Below, one piece after another: positions 1-10,858 of a stretch of 64,000 bases of DNA. The position numbers were made by a program, and so were the translations under genes. Location: NCBI RefSeq assembly GCF_007197995.1, contig NZ_VKKH01000006.1, positions 372,001 to 436,000 of the forward strand, read 5' to 3'. How positions within the stretch are numbered: position 1 is the stretch's first letter; every line of letters starts with the position of its first letter. Source of the DNA: Aliiglaciecola sp. M165 (GTDB taxonomy: Bacteria > Pseudomonadota > Gammaproteobacteria > Enterobacterales > Alteromonadaceae). The notes below the pieces were generated by a model. That model was not told the origin of the DNA, searched no databases, and was given only the letters and a program-made list of their open reading frames with translations.

Positions 1-550
<550 letters not shown>

Positions 551-716
551 AGTTTCTCCTTAATGTGGAAGATTGCTCCTCATATTTATTTGCAAACATT
601 GCTTTTTAGTAGACAGGTGGATGTCGCAAAAAGTTTCATTTACTGTCACTAACCAAATAGTGACAAGGTTTTGTGTAGGATTTATGACAGTAATAAAGTT
701 TTTTGCAAGGGGGCGA
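551..716. other. mltF / small-gene intergenic region with inverted repeat
   Basis: This 166-base stretch separates the end of mltF from the start of the small basic gene; both lie on the minus strand. It contains a perfect 8-bp inverted repeat, TGTCACTA at 644-651 and TAGTGACA at 658-665, with a 6-base spacer. No U-rich tract follows on either strand, so it resembles an operator or RNA hairpin more than an intrinsic terminator. No convincing coding sequence was seen. Confidence 0.35.
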
Positions 717-2114
717 TCAGTCAGCTACGGTTTGTGCGGCGTCTTCTGCTTCGTCGAGAGTGTCGGCATCCTGCCCGTCTAACCACACGAGTGTATCATA
801 GTATCTACGAATATTGTCAACATAGGTGACTGCTTCATCGCCTCTGGCGTAGCCATATCGTGTGGTTTTGTAGTACTTTTTCTGGCGTAATTGCGGTAAG
901 CGTTGTTTAACGTCTATCCACATATCAGGGTTTCCGCCTTGTTTTTCTGTCAGTACTCTTGCATCTTCCAGGTGACCCAACCCAATGTTATAGGCCGCTA
1001 AAGCGAACCATATTCTATCTGGTTCTTGGATACGAGCGGGGATACGTTTTACTAACTTTTCAAAGTACTGAGAACCGCCTCGGATGCTTTGTTCTGGATC
1101 TAGCCTGGATTTCACGCCCATTTCTTTTGCTGTTGCCAGGGTCAGCATCATCATTCCTCTTACCCCAGTGGGAGATTTAGCTTTTGGATCCCAATGGCTC
1201 TCTTGATAACTCATCGCAGCGAGCAATCGCCAATCAATATCTTCAGCGTACTGTTCAAACCAAGGCCTGTACTCGTCAAGTTTAGTGCGTGCAGACCGAA
1301 TGAATTCTCGGGTGTCGACATAATTAAATTGCCTTACGTGGCCAAAATACTTGTCTTCTAATGCGGCTAATCGTCCATCTTTTTGAATTAGACCGAAATA
1401 TTCGATAAGTGCAGCAAGCAACGAGTCATCTTGAGTTTGGTCAAGTGCCCAGGCTACCCCTTGCTCCGCATTAATGGTAAAGCCTATGCTTAAATCTGGA
1501 TGCCTTCGGCGCAATAACGCAAGTATATTTGAGTCGACAATGGTGTAAGCAAGTTCGTCATTTAACACCATTTCCATAAGTTCTTCGGCGTCTTTTTCGT
1601 CGGTTTCCTGCCATTCCAGGTGTTGGTGAAACTCTTTAAAGTTACGCAAGGTTTCAGCATGACTGCTTCCGGCAATGACCATCATTTTTTCGGTCAAATC
1701 GACCGCGCTTCTTGGCCGAACATTGCCCTGTTTAAATACAATTTTTTGACTCACGCTTTGGTAGGCAGGTCCAAATCTAAACTTGGACTCCCGTTCTTGC
1801 GTCACGCTAATCCCTGCAGCGATGAGATCAAGGTGGTGGCTGCTTAATTGCGGAAAGAGTTCATTTAACGTGTAATATGGAAATATTTCTAGGCGCACGC
1901 CGAGATAGTCTGCAAAGCCTTCTGCCAATTCATATTCAAAGCCCTCAGGACCAGTAGCGCCGTGATAGTATGTCGTCAGCCCATAGTTAGTGCCAACCTT
2001 GAGTACACCATTATCAAGGATCCTTTCTAGAGTACTGCTATGTTTGGGCTGTTCGCATGCGCTAATTAAACACAGTGCGATGACCAGTATGAATGTGCCG
2101 AGAATTCTTTTCAC
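717..2114 (-). CDS. mltF: Membrane-bound lytic murein transglycosylase F
   Basis: MltF cleaves the MurNAc-GlcNAc bond of peptidoglycan, leaving 1,6-anhydro ends; it is anchored at the inner face of the outer membrane. The 465-residue protein starts with a lipoprotein signal and lipobox LISAC (Cys20). A solute-binding-protein type 3 domain (about 30-265) and an SLT domain (about 285-435) follow. The catalytic Glu is Glu305 in SYQESHWDP, followed by the family motif GVRGMMMLT. The C-terminal acidic tail is not conserved in the family. The gene is divergent from purL, the usual arrangement in gammaproteobacteria. Length and domain order match E. coli MltF. Confidence 0.95.
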   Translation of the reverse strand: MKRILGTFILVIALCLISACEQPKHSSTLERILDNGVLKVGTNYGLTTYYHGATGPEGFEYELAEGFADYLGVRLEIFPYYTLNELFPQLSSHHLDLIAAGISVTQERESKFRFGPAYQSVSQKIVFKQGNVRPRSAVDLTEKMMVIAGSSHAETLRNFKEFHQHLEWQETDEKDAEELMEMVLNDELAYTIVDSNILALLRRRHPDLSIGFTINAEQGVAWALDQTQDDSLLAALIEYFGLIQKDGRLAALEDKYFGHVRQFNYVDTREFIRSARTKLDEYRPWFEQYAEDIDWRLLAAMSYQESHWDPKAKSPTGVRGMMMLTLATAKEMGVKSRLDPEQSIRGGSQYFEKLVKRIPARIQEPDRIWFALAAYNIGLGHLEDARVLTEKQGGNPDMWIDVKQRLPQLRQKKYYKTTRYGYARGDEAVTYVDNIRRYYDTLVWLDGQDADTLDEAEDAAQTVAD

Positions 2115-2342
2115 ATGTTACCTTTGCGTTACTGCTGAGTAGGGCGCTTCGACCGTTACTGCATCGTGCTTGTCAAGGCTATTCACCTAACACTCGCAGC
2201 GGGTCATGCAGGTTTGGTGAGTCTATAACAAAAAACCATGCAAAAAAGCTAGCCGCACTCTTATTGTGAACAAAATATTAGCGTTCATCTAGGAGAAAAA
2301 TTCATTTGTGCAATAAAAGTTGGAAATCAGTTCGAATGACGC

Positions 2343-2371
2343 TTATCAACAGCTTGATTTTACTCTATAAT
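2343..2371 (+). promoter_or_regulatory. Predicted sigma-70 promoter of purL
   Basis: TTATCA (2343-2348) and a perfect TATAAT (2366-2371) are separated by 17 bases, 80 bases before the chosen purL start. This is the best promoter match in the 336-base mltF/purL divergent spacer (2115-2450). I saw no clear PurR-type operator there and no other gene. Confidence 0.55.
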
Positions 2372-2450
2372 TCGCGCCTCAAAATCTTATTGAAACCGTG
2401 AGCTTTTGCAGCCTTATTTGTTAAGCTCCAGTAACCTTGGTGATAGCCTT

Positions 2451-5400
2451 ATGCTAGTCCTTCGCGGTGCACCTGCGCTCTCTGATTTTCGTATCGAAAA
2501 GTTACTTCAACGCTTTGCAGCACAACAATTACCCGTTTCAGATGTTTACGCTGAGTTTATGCACTTCAGCAACCTGTCAGAATCCCTCGATTCTGAGCAA
2601 GAAGCGGTTTTGGCCCAACTATTAACCTATGGTCCAGATATTACGCCCCATGAGCCAAAAGGGGAATTAATGCTGGTGGTTCCGCGTCCTGGAACGATTT
2701 CGCCATGGTCGTCTAAAGCAACAGACATTGCACACAATTGTGGTTTAACCAAAATTAAACGCATCGAAAGGGGCTGTGCATACTACCTGACGTTATCGCA
2801 ACCGCTTGATGAACAGCAACGCCTTGAGGTGCTGCAAGTTATTCATGACCGAATGACTGAAGCTGTACTGACCGAAATTCAACAAGCACAAATGTTGTTT
2901 GTGGAAGAACAACCCAAAGCATTCAACAGCGTTGATGTGTTGCAAGGCGGAAAAGAGGCTTTGGCTGAGGCGAATGTTTCCATGGGACTGGCTTTGGCGG
3001 ACGATGAGATTGATTACCTGGTAGAAAATTTTGTGCGTTTGGGCCGAAATCCTAACGACATAGAACTTTACATGTTTGCTCAGGCTAATTCAGAGCATTG
3101 TCGGCATAAAATTTTTAATGCTGATTGGACTATCGATGGTATTGAACAGCCCAAGTCGCTGTTCAAAATGATCAAAAACACCTTCGAACATAATCCTGAC
3201 AACGTACACTCTGCTTACAAAGACAACGCAGCAGTTATGGAAGGCTGGAAAGCGGGGCGTTTTTTCCCAAATCCAGAGTCGCTAGAATACCATTATCACC
3301 ATGAGAATATTGATATTCTTATGAAAGTCGAGACCCATAATCACCCAACAGCGATATCACCTTTTGCAGGCGCTGCAACCGGATCCGGTGGAGAAATCCG
3401 CGACGAAGGGGCGACCGGCAGAGGCTCCAAACCCAAAGCAGGGTTGGTTGGATTCAGTGTTTCAAATTTGAATATTCCCGGTTTCAAACAACCTTGGGAA
3501 AGCGAATATGGTAAACCTGGGCGAATTGTCAGTGCGCTAGAGATAATGCAACAAGGTCCACTGGGCGGCGCCGCATTTAATAATGAATTTGGTCGCCCTA
3601 ATATTTTGGGTTATTTCCGAACTTATGAACAACAGGTAAACAGTTTCAACGGTCTGGAGGTGCGTGGTTATCACAAGCCAATCATGCTGGCTGGTGGATT
3701 GGGCAATATCCGCGCATCTCACACCCAAAAAGGTGAAATTACCGTGGGTGCAAAGTTGATCGCATTGGGCGGACCTGCCATGAACATCGGCTTGGGCGGC
3801 GGTGCTGCCTCGTCAATGACATCAGGCCAATCCAGTGAAGATTTAGATTTCGCTTCTGTTCAACGTGACAACCCAGAAATGGAAAGACGATGTCAGGAAG
3901 TCATTGACCGCTGCTGGCAATTGGGTGATGACAACCCTATACAGTTTATCCATGACGTAGGGGCGGGTGGGCTGTCCAACGCATTTCCTGAACTTGTCAA
4001 TGACGGCGGTCGTGGAGGAAACTTTGAACTTCGCAATGTGCCCAATGACGAACCAGGAATGGCTCCCCATGAAATTTGGTGTAACGAGTCGCAAGAAAGA
4101 TATGTACTGTCTGTCGCGCCAGAGAAACTGCCAATTTTTGAAGCAATCTGCTTGCGCGAGCGCGCGCCTTTTGCTGTTGTGGGTGAGGCAACTGAAGCAC
4201 CTCATCTAACGCTTAACGATAAGCACTTTGACAACAAGCCTATCGATTTACCGCTCGATGTTTTGTTAGGTAAGCCGCCAAAAATGCATAGAGATGTGAC
4301 ATCGACCTGTGCAAAAGGGGATGATTTTGAACCCCAAGCTATCGATATTAATGAAGCTGGCCTGCGACTATTGCGATTGCCTGCGGTGGCTGAAAAAACC
4401 TTTTTGATCACCATTGGTGATCGCACAGTGACAGGTTTAGTGACCCGTGATCAAATGGTTGGTCCTTGGCAGGTACCTGTTGCAGACGTAGCGGTTACGG
4501 CAGCATCATTTGATAGTTATCAAGGTGAAGCCATGTCGATAGGTGAACGTACTCCCATCGCGCTCCTAAACCATGGTGCGTCAGCCAGGATGGCGGTTGG
4601 CGAGGCAATCACTAATATTGCTGCTGCAGACATAGGTGATATGAATCGTATTAAATTGTCCGCCAACTGGATGGCTGCTGCTGGGCATCCAGGCGAAGAC
4701 GCAGGTTTGTATGAAGCGGTTAAGGCTGTTGGTGAAGAATTGTGCCCAGAAATGGGGCTCACGATCCCGGTTGGGAAAGACTCAATGTCAATGAAAACAC
4801 GCTGGCAAGAGGGTGTTCTAGACAAATCGGTAACCGCGCCTTTGTCTTTGGTGATCAGCGCTTTTGGTGCCGTGCGAGACGTTCGCAATACAGTAACGCC
4901 GCAGCTGCGAACTGATAAAGGCGAATCTGTTTTGTTGTGTATAGACCTCGGCGCAGGTAAAAATCGCATGGGTGCATCATGTTTAGCACAGGTCTACGGT
5001 GCACTAGGAAACAAAGCACCCGATGTTGATTCGGCTAAACAATTGAGCAACTTCTTTTACGCCATACAAGCACTTGTTAATAACAAGCAATTGCTGGCCT
5101 ATCACGATCGCTCCGATGGTGGGCTCTTTACCACAATAGTGGAAATGGCCTTTGCCGGTAATACTGGGGTCGATATATGTTTAGACGTGTTACAAGGCGA
5201 TAGTCAGTCAATATTGTTTAACGAAGAATTGGGTGCCGTAATACAGGTTAAAGAAGCAGATTTAAATGATGTGATGTCTGTATTAGCAGAGTATGAGTTA
5301 GCAGATTTAACCTCCACGATAGGCACCTTAAATAGTCGAGATCACATAGTTATTACCCATGCAGGCAATACAATCATTGATCAGCCACGTGGCACTTATC

Positions 5401-6344
5401 GCATGACCTGGGCGGAAACGACCGACCAAATGCAACGATTACGAGACAACCCTGATTGTGTTGAGCAGGAATGGCAAATTAAGTCTGATGACAAAGATCC
5501 TGGTCTGCACAGTCAACTTTCTTATGACATCAACCAAGATGTTGCTGCACCTTATATTGCCAAAGGTATTAAGCCCAAAGTTGCCATATTACGAGAGCAA
5601 GGGGTTAACTCACAGTCAGAAATGGCTGCTGCGTTTGATCGTGCAGGTTTTAACGCTATCGATGTGCACATGAGTGATGTACTGGGTAAGAAAGTGGATT
5701 TTGACCAATTTGCTGGATTGGTTGCTTGTGGTGGCTTCTCTTACGGAGACGTTTTGGGGGCCGGAGAGGGCTGGGCGAAATCCATTTTGTTCAACGAATT
5801 TGCCAAAGAGCAATTTGAAACCTTTTTCCACCGCAATGATACGTTCAGTTTAGGCGTGTGTAATGGTTGTCAGATGATGTCTAATTTGAAGTCACTGATC
5901 CCTGGCGCGCAACATTGGCCGCATTTTGTTACAAACCGATCTGAGCGTTTTGAGGCAAGGGTAGCCATGTTGGAGGTTCAGCAAAGCGAATCCATATTCT
6001 TCAAAGGCATGCAAGGATCCAGAATGCCCATCGCGGTATCCCATGGTGAAGGGCGCGCAGAATTTAAACATACTGGCCAGCTTCGCCAGGTACAAAACAA
6101 TGGCAGTATTGCGTTAAAATATGTTGATAACTACGGCCAGGTAACAGAACAATACCCAGCTAATCCAAATGGTTCGCCAGACGGAATAAGTGGGCTGACA
6201 TCTACTGACGGCAGAGCAACCATTATGATGCCTCATCCTGAAAGGGTTTTCAGAGCTGTCTGTAATTCGTGGCAGGCAGATGAATGGCAAGAAGACGGTC
6301 CCTGGATGCGTATGTTCAGAAACGCACGGGTGTTTGTCGGTTAA
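2451..6344 (+). CDS. purL: Phosphoribosylformylglycinamidine synthase (FGAM synthetase)
   Basis: PurL performs the fourth step of de novo purine synthesis, converting FGAR, ATP and glutamine to FGAM in the cytoplasm. This is the large single-chain gammaproteobacterial type. The ATG at 2451 gives 1297 residues starting [11 protein letters not shown], aligning with the E. coli start; a TTG at 2406 would add 15 non-conserved residues, so I reject it. Visible signatures include the [20 protein letters not shown] linker motif, duplicated AIRS-type halves ([15 protein letters not shown] and [17 protein letters not shown]), and a C-terminal class I glutaminase with nucleophile Cys1137 (GVCNGCQMM) and catalytic PHPERVF. 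No frameshift or missing motif was seen. A terminator follows at 6456. Confidence 0.97.
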   Translation: MLVLRGAPALSDFRIEKLLQRFAAQQLPVSDVYAEFMHFSNLSESLDSEQEAVLAQLLTYGPDITPHEPKGELMLVVPRPGTISPWSSKATDIAHNCGLTKIKRIERGCAYYLTLSQPLDEQQRLEVLQVIHDRMTEAVLTEIQQAQMLFVEEQPKAFNSVDVLQGGKEALAEANVSMGLALADDEIDYLVENFVRLGRNPNDIELYMFAQANSEHCRHKIFNADWTIDGIEQPKSLFKMIKNTFEHNPDNVHSAYKDNAAVMEGWKAGRFFPNPESLEYHYHHENIDILMKVETHNHPTAISPFAGAATGSGGEIRDEGATGRGSKPKAGLVGFSVSNLNIPGFKQPWESEYGKPGRIVSALEIMQQGPLGGAAFNNEFGRPNILGYFRTYEQQVNSFNGLEVRGYHKPIMLAGGLGNIRASHTQKGEITVGAKLIALGGPAMNIGLGGGAASSMTSGQSSEDLDFASVQRDNPEMERRCQEVIDRCWQLGDDNPIQFIHDVGAGGLSNAFPELVNDGGRGGNFELRNVPNDEPGMAPHEIWCNESQERYVLSVAPEKLPIFEAICLRERAPFAVVGEATEAPHLTLNDKHFDNKPIDLPLDVLLGKPPKMHRDVTSTCAKGDDFEPQAIDINEAGLRLLRLPAVAEKTFLITIGDRTVTGLVTRDQMVGPWQVPVADVAVTAASFDSYQGEAMSIGERTPIALLNHGASARMAVGEAITNIAAADIGDMNRIKLSANWMAAAGHPGEDAGLYEAVKAVGEELCPEMGLTIPVGKDSMSMKTRWQEGVLDKSVTAPLSLVISAFGAVRDVRNTVTPQLRTDKGESVLLCIDLGAGKNRMGASCLAQVYGALGNKAPDVDSAKQLSNFFYAIQALVNNKQLLAYHDRSDGGLFTTIVEMAFAGNTGVDICLDVLQGDSQSILFNEELGAVIQVKEADLNDVMSVLAEYELADLTSTIGTLNSRDHIVITHAGNTIIDQPRGTYRMTWAETTDQMQRLRDNPDCVEQEWQIKSDDKDPGLHSQLSYDINQDVAAPYIAKGIKPKVAILREQGVNSQSEMAAAFDRAGFNAIDVHMSDVLGKKVDFDQFAGLVACGGFSYGDVLGAGEGWAKSILFNEFAKEQFETFFHRNDTFSLGVCNGCQMMSNLKSLIPGAQHWPHFVTNRSERFEARVAMLEVQQSESIFFKGMQGSRMPIAVSHGEGRAEFKHTGQLRQVQNNGSIALKYVDNYGQVTEQYPANPNGSPDGISGLTSTDGRATIMMPHPERVFRAVCNSWQADEWQEDGPWMRMFRNARVFVG

Positions 6345-6455
6345 ATTAACGCGAAGTGAAATATTTATATGGGGCGCAAGGTCTGTGTAGTTGTGTGAGT
6401 TATTAATCCCTTGATGACTCAAGTGGTTTCCTTCGAGCAAGAAGCTCATTTTTTT

Positions 6456-6481
6456 AGCGCCCAACTCCGGGCGCTTTTTTT
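6456..6481 (+). terminator. Intrinsic terminator of purL
   Basis: AGCGCCC (6456-6462) pairs with GGGCGCT (6469-6475) around a 6-base loop, followed by a run of seven T from 6475. It lies 110 bases downstream of the purL stop. Confidence 0.85.
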
Positions 6482-6563
6482 ACCTCTTTCATGAATTTTC
6501 TCCCAGATCGCTGTTAATTTTACCGATCGCTAATTAGATCGTTGATTTAATTGAAAAAAGTGC

Positions 6564-6592
6564 TTGTCAATTAAAAATTACAGGATTACACT
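6564..6592 (+). promoter_or_regulatory. Predicted sigma-70 promoter of the small secreted peptide gene
   Basis: TTGTCA (6564-6569) and TACACT (6587-6592) with a 17-base spacer, just downstream of the purL terminator. A transcript from here would have a leader of about 110 bases before the ATG at 6711. The rest of the purL/peptide gap (6345-6710) holds only the purL terminator. Confidence 0.55.
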
Positions 6593-6710
6593 ATTTTTCG
6601 ACTAAAAACATTTAGCACTTTGCTGCACCCCAATGTTAGCAATAGCTGAATGGAAAATTTGTCAGATTTTTAAGACTCAAAAAATACATAATAATAAAAA
6701 GAGAAAAATC

Positions 6711-6845
6711 ATGAATCGTTCTTCAAAAGGTTTTGGATTGGCAGGCGTGCTAGCCACGGTGTTATTTTTAGTGGTCACTGCGGTAATGAGTTCTTCTGCC
6801 AATGCAGTACAATCTGAAATTCAAACTCAACACAATCAAAAATAG
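6711..6845 (+). CDS. Small exported peptide, unknown function (44 aa)
   Basis: A 44-residue product starting MNRSSKGFGLAGV. It has a basic N-terminus, a hydrophobic core of about 17 residues (LAGVLATVLFLVVTAVM) and a plausible signal peptidase site after SSANA, leaving a mature tail of about 12 polar residues. ATG is preceded by AAGAGAAAAATC, a moderate ribosome binding site. An upstream in-frame ATG at 6633 would add 26 residues rich in Lys and Ile with no signal character, so I reject it. The gene is flanked by its own promoter and lies tail-to-tail with smrA. It could be an exported peptide, a membrane-anchored small protein, or the remains of a longer gene; I recognise no family. Confidence 0.55.
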   Translation: MNRSSKGFGLAGVLATVLFLVVTAVMSSSANAVQSEIQTQHNQK

Positions 6846-6899
6846 CTCACTCAGTTAAGTTAATTCGCTATGGGTTGTTTCCTGTGCAGGTGACATTGC

Positions 6900-7484
6900 C
6901 TAACGTCTTCTATGCAGCTCTTTATTGGCTAGACGCTGTTCATCACTTTTTTTAATTAACACGTACGTTGCCCCCGCACCACCATGTTGACGCTGTGCAC
7001 TGTGAAAGGCCAATACTTGTGGCATTTGTTTTAACCACTTGTTTACGTAACTTTTCATAAAAGCAGGGAAAGGTTGGCTGTTTAACCCTAATCCATGTTG
7101 AACAAGAATAACCCGCAAGCCCTTTTGATTAGCCTCTAATATTGTTTCAAACATCGCTTGTTTTGCCGCTTCAAATTTTATTTTTTGCAACACCAAACGT
7201 TTGTCGATTTTATATTTACCCAACCTGAGGTTTTTAAACACACCTTCTTGTACTCCGTCTTTTTTGTACTCGAGTATGTCATGGGGGGCCACTGGCTCTG
7301 CGTATTCCGCGCTAAGATAGTTTTGACCAAATAGGGATTGTTTTTCTAAAGCTTCTCGTTTGAGCTTTTGTGCAAGCGTGTGTTGTGGTTTTTGGGCAGC
7401 AACGGTATCTGCTTTGGGTAACGGCTTCACATCAGCCATCGCCTCCAAGAATGACATGCCGGTTTCTAATGTCTCATCATTCAT
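6900..7484 (-). CDS. smrA: Smr-domain protein, SmrA type
   Basis: A 194-residue protein with the C-terminal Smr (MutS2-related) domain. Smr domains are nucleic-acid nicking or cleaving modules, and stand-alone SmrA proteins are widespread in gammaproteobacteria. Residues 1-60 are a polar extension beginning DETLETGMSFLEAM. The block GVFKNLRLGKYKIDKRLVL then leads into the Smr core, which contains the QHGLGL loop (the family HGxG motif) and ends in HGGAGATYVLIKK. The classical LDLH motif reads LVLQ here; E. coli SmrA also departs from LDLH, so this looks like a subtype trait rather than decay. A GAGGAGC ribosome binding site precedes the ATG. It is divergent from the aminopeptidase gene. Confidence 0.85.
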   Translation of the reverse strand: MNDETLETGMSFLEAMADVKPLPKADTVAAQKPQHTLAQKLKREALEKQSLFGQNYLSAEYAEPVAPHDILEYKKDGVQEGVFKNLRLGKYKIDKRLVLQKIKFEAAKQAMFETILEANQKGLRVILVQHGLGLNSQPFPAFMKSYVNKWLKQMPQVLAFHSAQRQHGGAGATYVLIKKSDEQRLANKELHRRR

Positions 7485-7629
7485 TTGTTGCTCCTCGAGG
7501 TGTTAGTGTCGATTAGTTTACTATGTGTTGACTCACTTCCTCAATTATCACTATCCAATCCTTGGGTTGTAATTGGTTTTTATGTCACAATCGCGTAAAT
7601 AAATATAAGAAGGTTCACTAAGGAATTTC

Positions 7630-9522
7630 ATGAAGTTTATCTCCAGTATTGCGGCGCTATGTTTATTAGGGTTGAGCGGTTGTTCGCAGTTCGAAGAAAC
7701 AAGTCAGCCTGAAAAAGCAGTAGAGCAACCATCTCTCGCTAATGATGTGATTGAAGTAGGAAAAGATTATCATTCTTTTGCTAACCCTGCTGAAGTCTTG
7801 GTGCAACATATTAGCTTGGATTTGACGGCTGATTTTTCGTTAAAACAGTTAATTGGTGTTGCCAAATTAACGATTACCAGAGTCGATGAAACGGCGACGA
7901 CCTTAGTGCTTGATACACGCGGACTGGTGATAGAGAAAGTGCTGGCTAATGGACAAGAGTTGGGGTTTGAACTTGCGGAACCTGATGCGGAGCTTGGTGC
8001 TGCATTATCAATTACACTGCCAAGCGACGGCAATATTATTGATGTTCATTATCGTACTTCAGAAGATGCTTCAGGTGTACAATGGCTTACCCCTGCGCAA
8101 ACTGCCGGCAAAAAGCATCCGTTTTTGTTTACTCAAGCTCAAGCGGTCCACGCAAGAAGTTTTATTCCTCTGCAAGACTCTCCTCAAGTGAGAGTGACCT
8201 ATGATGCCGTTATTCGTACACCAGAAGATTTATTGGCTGTGATGAGTGCGGCAAATGATCCGGATACAGAACGTGATGGCGTTTATGAGTTTACGATGCC
8301 GCAATCTGTACCTTCCTATTTGATTGCTTTGGCTATTGGCGATTTACAATTTAAAGCGATGGGGCAAAGAACAGGGGTCTACGCAGAACCTGCATTACTT
8401 GAATCTGCTGCTGCGGAATTCAGTGATACCGAAAGTATGCTTGAAGTAACAGAAAAGACCTATGGCCCGTATAGCTGGGACCGCTATGATTTACTTATTC
8501 TTCCGCCTTCGTTCCCCTTTGGTGGGATGGAAAACCCTCGTTTATCCTTTATCACACCTACAGTCATCGCTGGAGATAAAAGTTTAGTTGCGCTGATTGC
8601 TCACGAATTAGCGCATAGTTGGTCAGGAAATACTGTGACCAACGCAACATGGCGAGATTTGTGGTTGAATGAAGGGTTCACAACCTATCTAACTTACCGG
8701 ATCATGGAAATGATCTTTGGTACCGACCGTTACAAGATGGAAGCCGTGTTAGGCTACCAAGATTTGCAGGCTGACATCGCGTCTTTACCTGCAAACGATC
8801 AGATCCTCGCTATAGATTTACGTGGTCGTAATCCTGATGATGTGTTCTCTAATATTCCGTATGAAAAAGGTGCTTTGTTCTTAAGAGAACTGGAGCAAAA
8901 AGTCGGCCGAGAAAACTTTGATAAGTTTTTACTGGATTATTTTGACGAGTTTGCGTTTAAGAGTATTACCACTGATGAATTCATTGCCTATCTTGAAACA
9001 ACGTTACTAAAAGACTACGCAGGTGCTCTTGATAAAAGCCGTATTGAACAATGGATTTTTGCACCGGGTATCCCTGAGGGGGCACCTGTTCCTGAATCTG
9101 ATGCGTTTAGTTCCGTGGACAATTTCAGAACACAATGGTTGGAAGCGACTATCACCGCTAATGAAATTGACACTGAACAATGGACAGTGCACCAGTGGTT
9201 GTACTTCTTAAACAACATGCCGGAAACATTATCTGAAGCGCAAATGGTAGAACTAGACAGCGCATTTGGCCTAACGCAAAGCAAGAACAATGAGATTGCG
9301 CATAGCTGGTTAATGATGGCGGTTAAAAACCAATATCAGCCTGCTTACGAACGTTTATTCGATTACTTAACTTCAATTGGTCGAAACAAATTGGTTAGGC
9401 CTCTGTACAGAGAATTATCAAAAACGCCAGATGGGAAAGCCTTTGCCAAGCGTGCTTTTGAGCAGGCGAAGCCGGGTTATCACCCACTCACTGTTAAAGC
9501 TAACCAAGGTTATGTGGAATAG
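7630..9522 (+). CDS. M1 family zinc aminopeptidase, lipoprotein
   Basis: A 630-residue zinc metallopeptidase of the leukotriene A4 hydrolase/aminopeptidase group of family M1; it removes N-terminal residues from peptides. It carries a lipoprotein signal with lipobox LSGC (Cys18), so it should be anchored in the cell envelope. The N-terminal beta domain ends with the exopeptidase motif FGGMEN. The zinc site is HELAH (His325, Glu326, His329) with the third ligand Glu348 in WLNEGF. The C-terminal third matches the helical leukotriene A4 hydrolase domain. AAGGAA before the ATG supports the start, and a strong terminator follows. Whether it has epoxide hydrolase activity cannot be told from the sequence. 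Confidence 0.93.
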   Translation: MKFISSIAALCLLGLSGCSQFEETSQPEKAVEQPSLANDVIEVGKDYHSFANPAEVLVQHISLDLTADFSLKQLIGVAKLTITRVDETATTLVLDTRGLVIEKVLANGQELGFELAEPDAELGAALSITLPSDGNIIDVHYRTSEDASGVQWLTPAQTAGKKHPFLFTQAQAVHARSFIPLQDSPQVRVTYDAVIRTPEDLLAVMSAANDPDTERDGVYEFTMPQSVPSYLIALAIGDLQFKAMGQRTGVYAEPALLESAAAEFSDTESMLEVTEKTYGPYSWDRYDLLILPPSFPFGGMENPRLSFITPTVIAGDKSLVALIAHELAHSWSGNTVTNATWRDLWLNEGFTTYLTYRIMEMIFGTDRYKMEAVLGYQDLQADIASLPANDQILAIDLRGRNPDDVFSNIPYEKGALFLRELEQKVGRENFDKFLLDYFDEFAFKSITTDEFIAYLETTLLKDYAGALDKSRIEQWIFAPGIPEGAPVPESDAFSSVDNFRTQWLEATITANEIDTEQWTVHQWLYFLNNMPETLSEAQMVELDSAFGLTQSKNNEIAHSWLMMAVKNQYQPAYERLFDYLTSIGRNKLVRPLYRELSKTPDGKAFAKRAFEQAKPGYHPLTVKANQGYVE

Positions 9523-9543
9523 CATAATCATTAAAAGTAAAGG

Positions 9544-9571
9544 AAACGGGATTAATCATCCCGTTTTTTTT
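9544..9571 (+). terminator. Intrinsic terminator after the M1 aminopeptidase gene
   Basis: AAACGGGAT (9544-9552) pairs with ATCCCGTTT (9558-9566) around a 5-base loop, followed by an 8-base T run. The stop codon of the convergent ppk2 gene lies inside the stem-loop. Confidence 0.9.
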
Positions 9572-10532
9572 GGTTTGGATGCAATGACTTCCCTAAAATA
9601 TGACTGTCGGTGCTGATAACAGTAGAGGCCTGGCCTACGATCAACGGATCGGCCCCCCTCACTAAATGAGTATTTTTATTATCGTAAGGTAAAGTGTATA
9701 GAAAGTGGCGCATGCAATTCAATCGCGCACGTTTTTTATCATCTGATTTGACAACATACCAAGGCGCGTCTGCTGTATCGGTATAAAAAAACATCGCTTC
9801 TTTGGCTTCAGTGTATTCATCCCATTTTTCGATCGCTAATTTGTCAATCGGGCTGAGTTTCCATTGCTTCAATGGATCAGTTTCACGTTTTTTAAAGCGT
9901 AAATGTTGTTCTTCTGAGGTGACAGAAAACCAGTATTTGAATAGGCGAATCCCACTTCTAACCAACATACGTTCCAGGTCAGGCGTTTGTCGCATAAACT
10001 CCAGATACTCATTGGGTTCACAAAAATCCATGACCCTTTCAACGCCCGCTCGGTTGTACCAGGAGCGGTCAAACAACACGATCTCGCCGTTGGTCGGTAA
10101 ATGTTTAATATATCGTTGAAAATACCATTGCCCACGTTCACTATCTGAGGGTTTTTCTAACGCTACAACTCTTGCTCCACGAGGATTCATATGTTCCATG
10201 AATCGTTTTATCGTGCCACCTTTCCCCGCTGCATCGCGACCTTCAAACAAGATAACCACTTTTTGCCCAGTATCTTTCACCCATTTTTGGACTTTTAACA
10301 GCTCTACCTGCAATTCTTTTTTGCGCTGCTCGTATACAGACTTAGAAATCTTTGATTTGTAGGGATATTCACCAGAGCGAAATGAACGCGCGATAAACTC
10401 GGGATCATGACGATGTTCGGCCAATTCATGCAGGGTTTCACCACGACTGTGTTCTTGTTCCAACGGAACAACAGAGTCACTATTTTTAATGGCTTTGACA
10501 TTGTCAGTACTGGTATTTTCCGGAGTTTGCAT
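9552..10532 (-). CDS. ppk2: Polyphosphate kinase 2, class I
   Basis: A 326-residue PPK2 family enzyme that transfers phosphate between polyphosphate and nucleoside diphosphates, mainly forming NTP from NDP in single-domain class I members. Walker A is GRDAAGKGG (98-106) and the Walker B/lid region is FDRSWYNRAGVE (from 154), with the usual ERMLVRSGIRLFKYWFSVT core. The first 50 residues are a polar, non-conserved extension. The gene is convergent with the aminopeptidase gene; no ppk1 or ppx lies nearby. Function as NTP regeneration or polyphosphate handling is inferred from the family. Confidence 0.92.
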   Translation of the reverse strand: MQTPENTSTDNVKAIKNSDSVVPLEQEHSRGETLHELAEHRHDPEFIARSFRSGEYPYKSKISKSVYEQRKKELQVELLKVQKWVKDTGQKVVILFEGRDAAGKGGTIKRFMEHMNPRGARVVALEKPSDSERGQWYFQRYIKHLPTNGEIVLFDRSWYNRAGVERVMDFCEPNEYLEFMRQTPDLERMLVRSGIRLFKYWFSVTSEEQHLRFKKRETDPLKQWKLSPIDKLAIEKWDEYTEAKEAMFFYTDTADAPWYVVKSDDKKRARLNCMRHFLYTLPYDNKNTHLVRGADPLIVGQASTVISTDSHILGKSLHPNQKKRDD

Positions 10533-10771
10533 CGCATCTTCTCGTGTTTGGGGGACTAGATTACAGTCTAGACGGGATAACTAACGGCTGCATTGCCGAT
10601 TAGACTTTGATTGATTTAGATCAGCAAAAAATTGACGATATGACCTAAGAACTTTTAGGCCAGTAAAAGTGAAACAGAATTCTGAGCTTAAAACATCGGT
10701 AAAGCCTAGTTCTTATCTTGGGTTAGGGGCTAAAGACATTAAATTGTTGTTGCTCAAATTATAAAAGAAGT

Positions 10772-10799
10772 TTGCAACCCCCTTGAAGCTGTCTACTAT
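10772..10799 (+). promoter_or_regulatory. Possible sigma-70 promoter of the antiporter gene
   Basis: TTGCAA (10772-10777), a 16-base spacer and TACTAT (10794-10799), 60 bases upstream of the chosen TTG start. It is the only plausible promoter in the 326-base spacer 10533-10858, which otherwise shows no coding or structured element. Confidence 0.4.
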
Positions 10800-10858
10800 C
10801 TAGGTCACAGTATCGCTTTATCGCATTGCTTTTGAGATCACGTTTACAAGGAGTCCAT

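Noticed and set aside
644-665. Inverted repeat as terminator of mltF
   Set aside because: The stem is perfect but no U-rich tract follows on the minus strand.
2406-2450. Upstream TTG start for purL
   Set aside because: It would add 15 residues before the conserved LRGAPALS start; ATG at 2451 matches the family length.
6900-7484. SmrA as a decayed nuclease because LDLH reads LVLQ
   Set aside because: Stand-alone SmrA proteins such as E. coli's also lack LDLH; the rest of the domain is intact.
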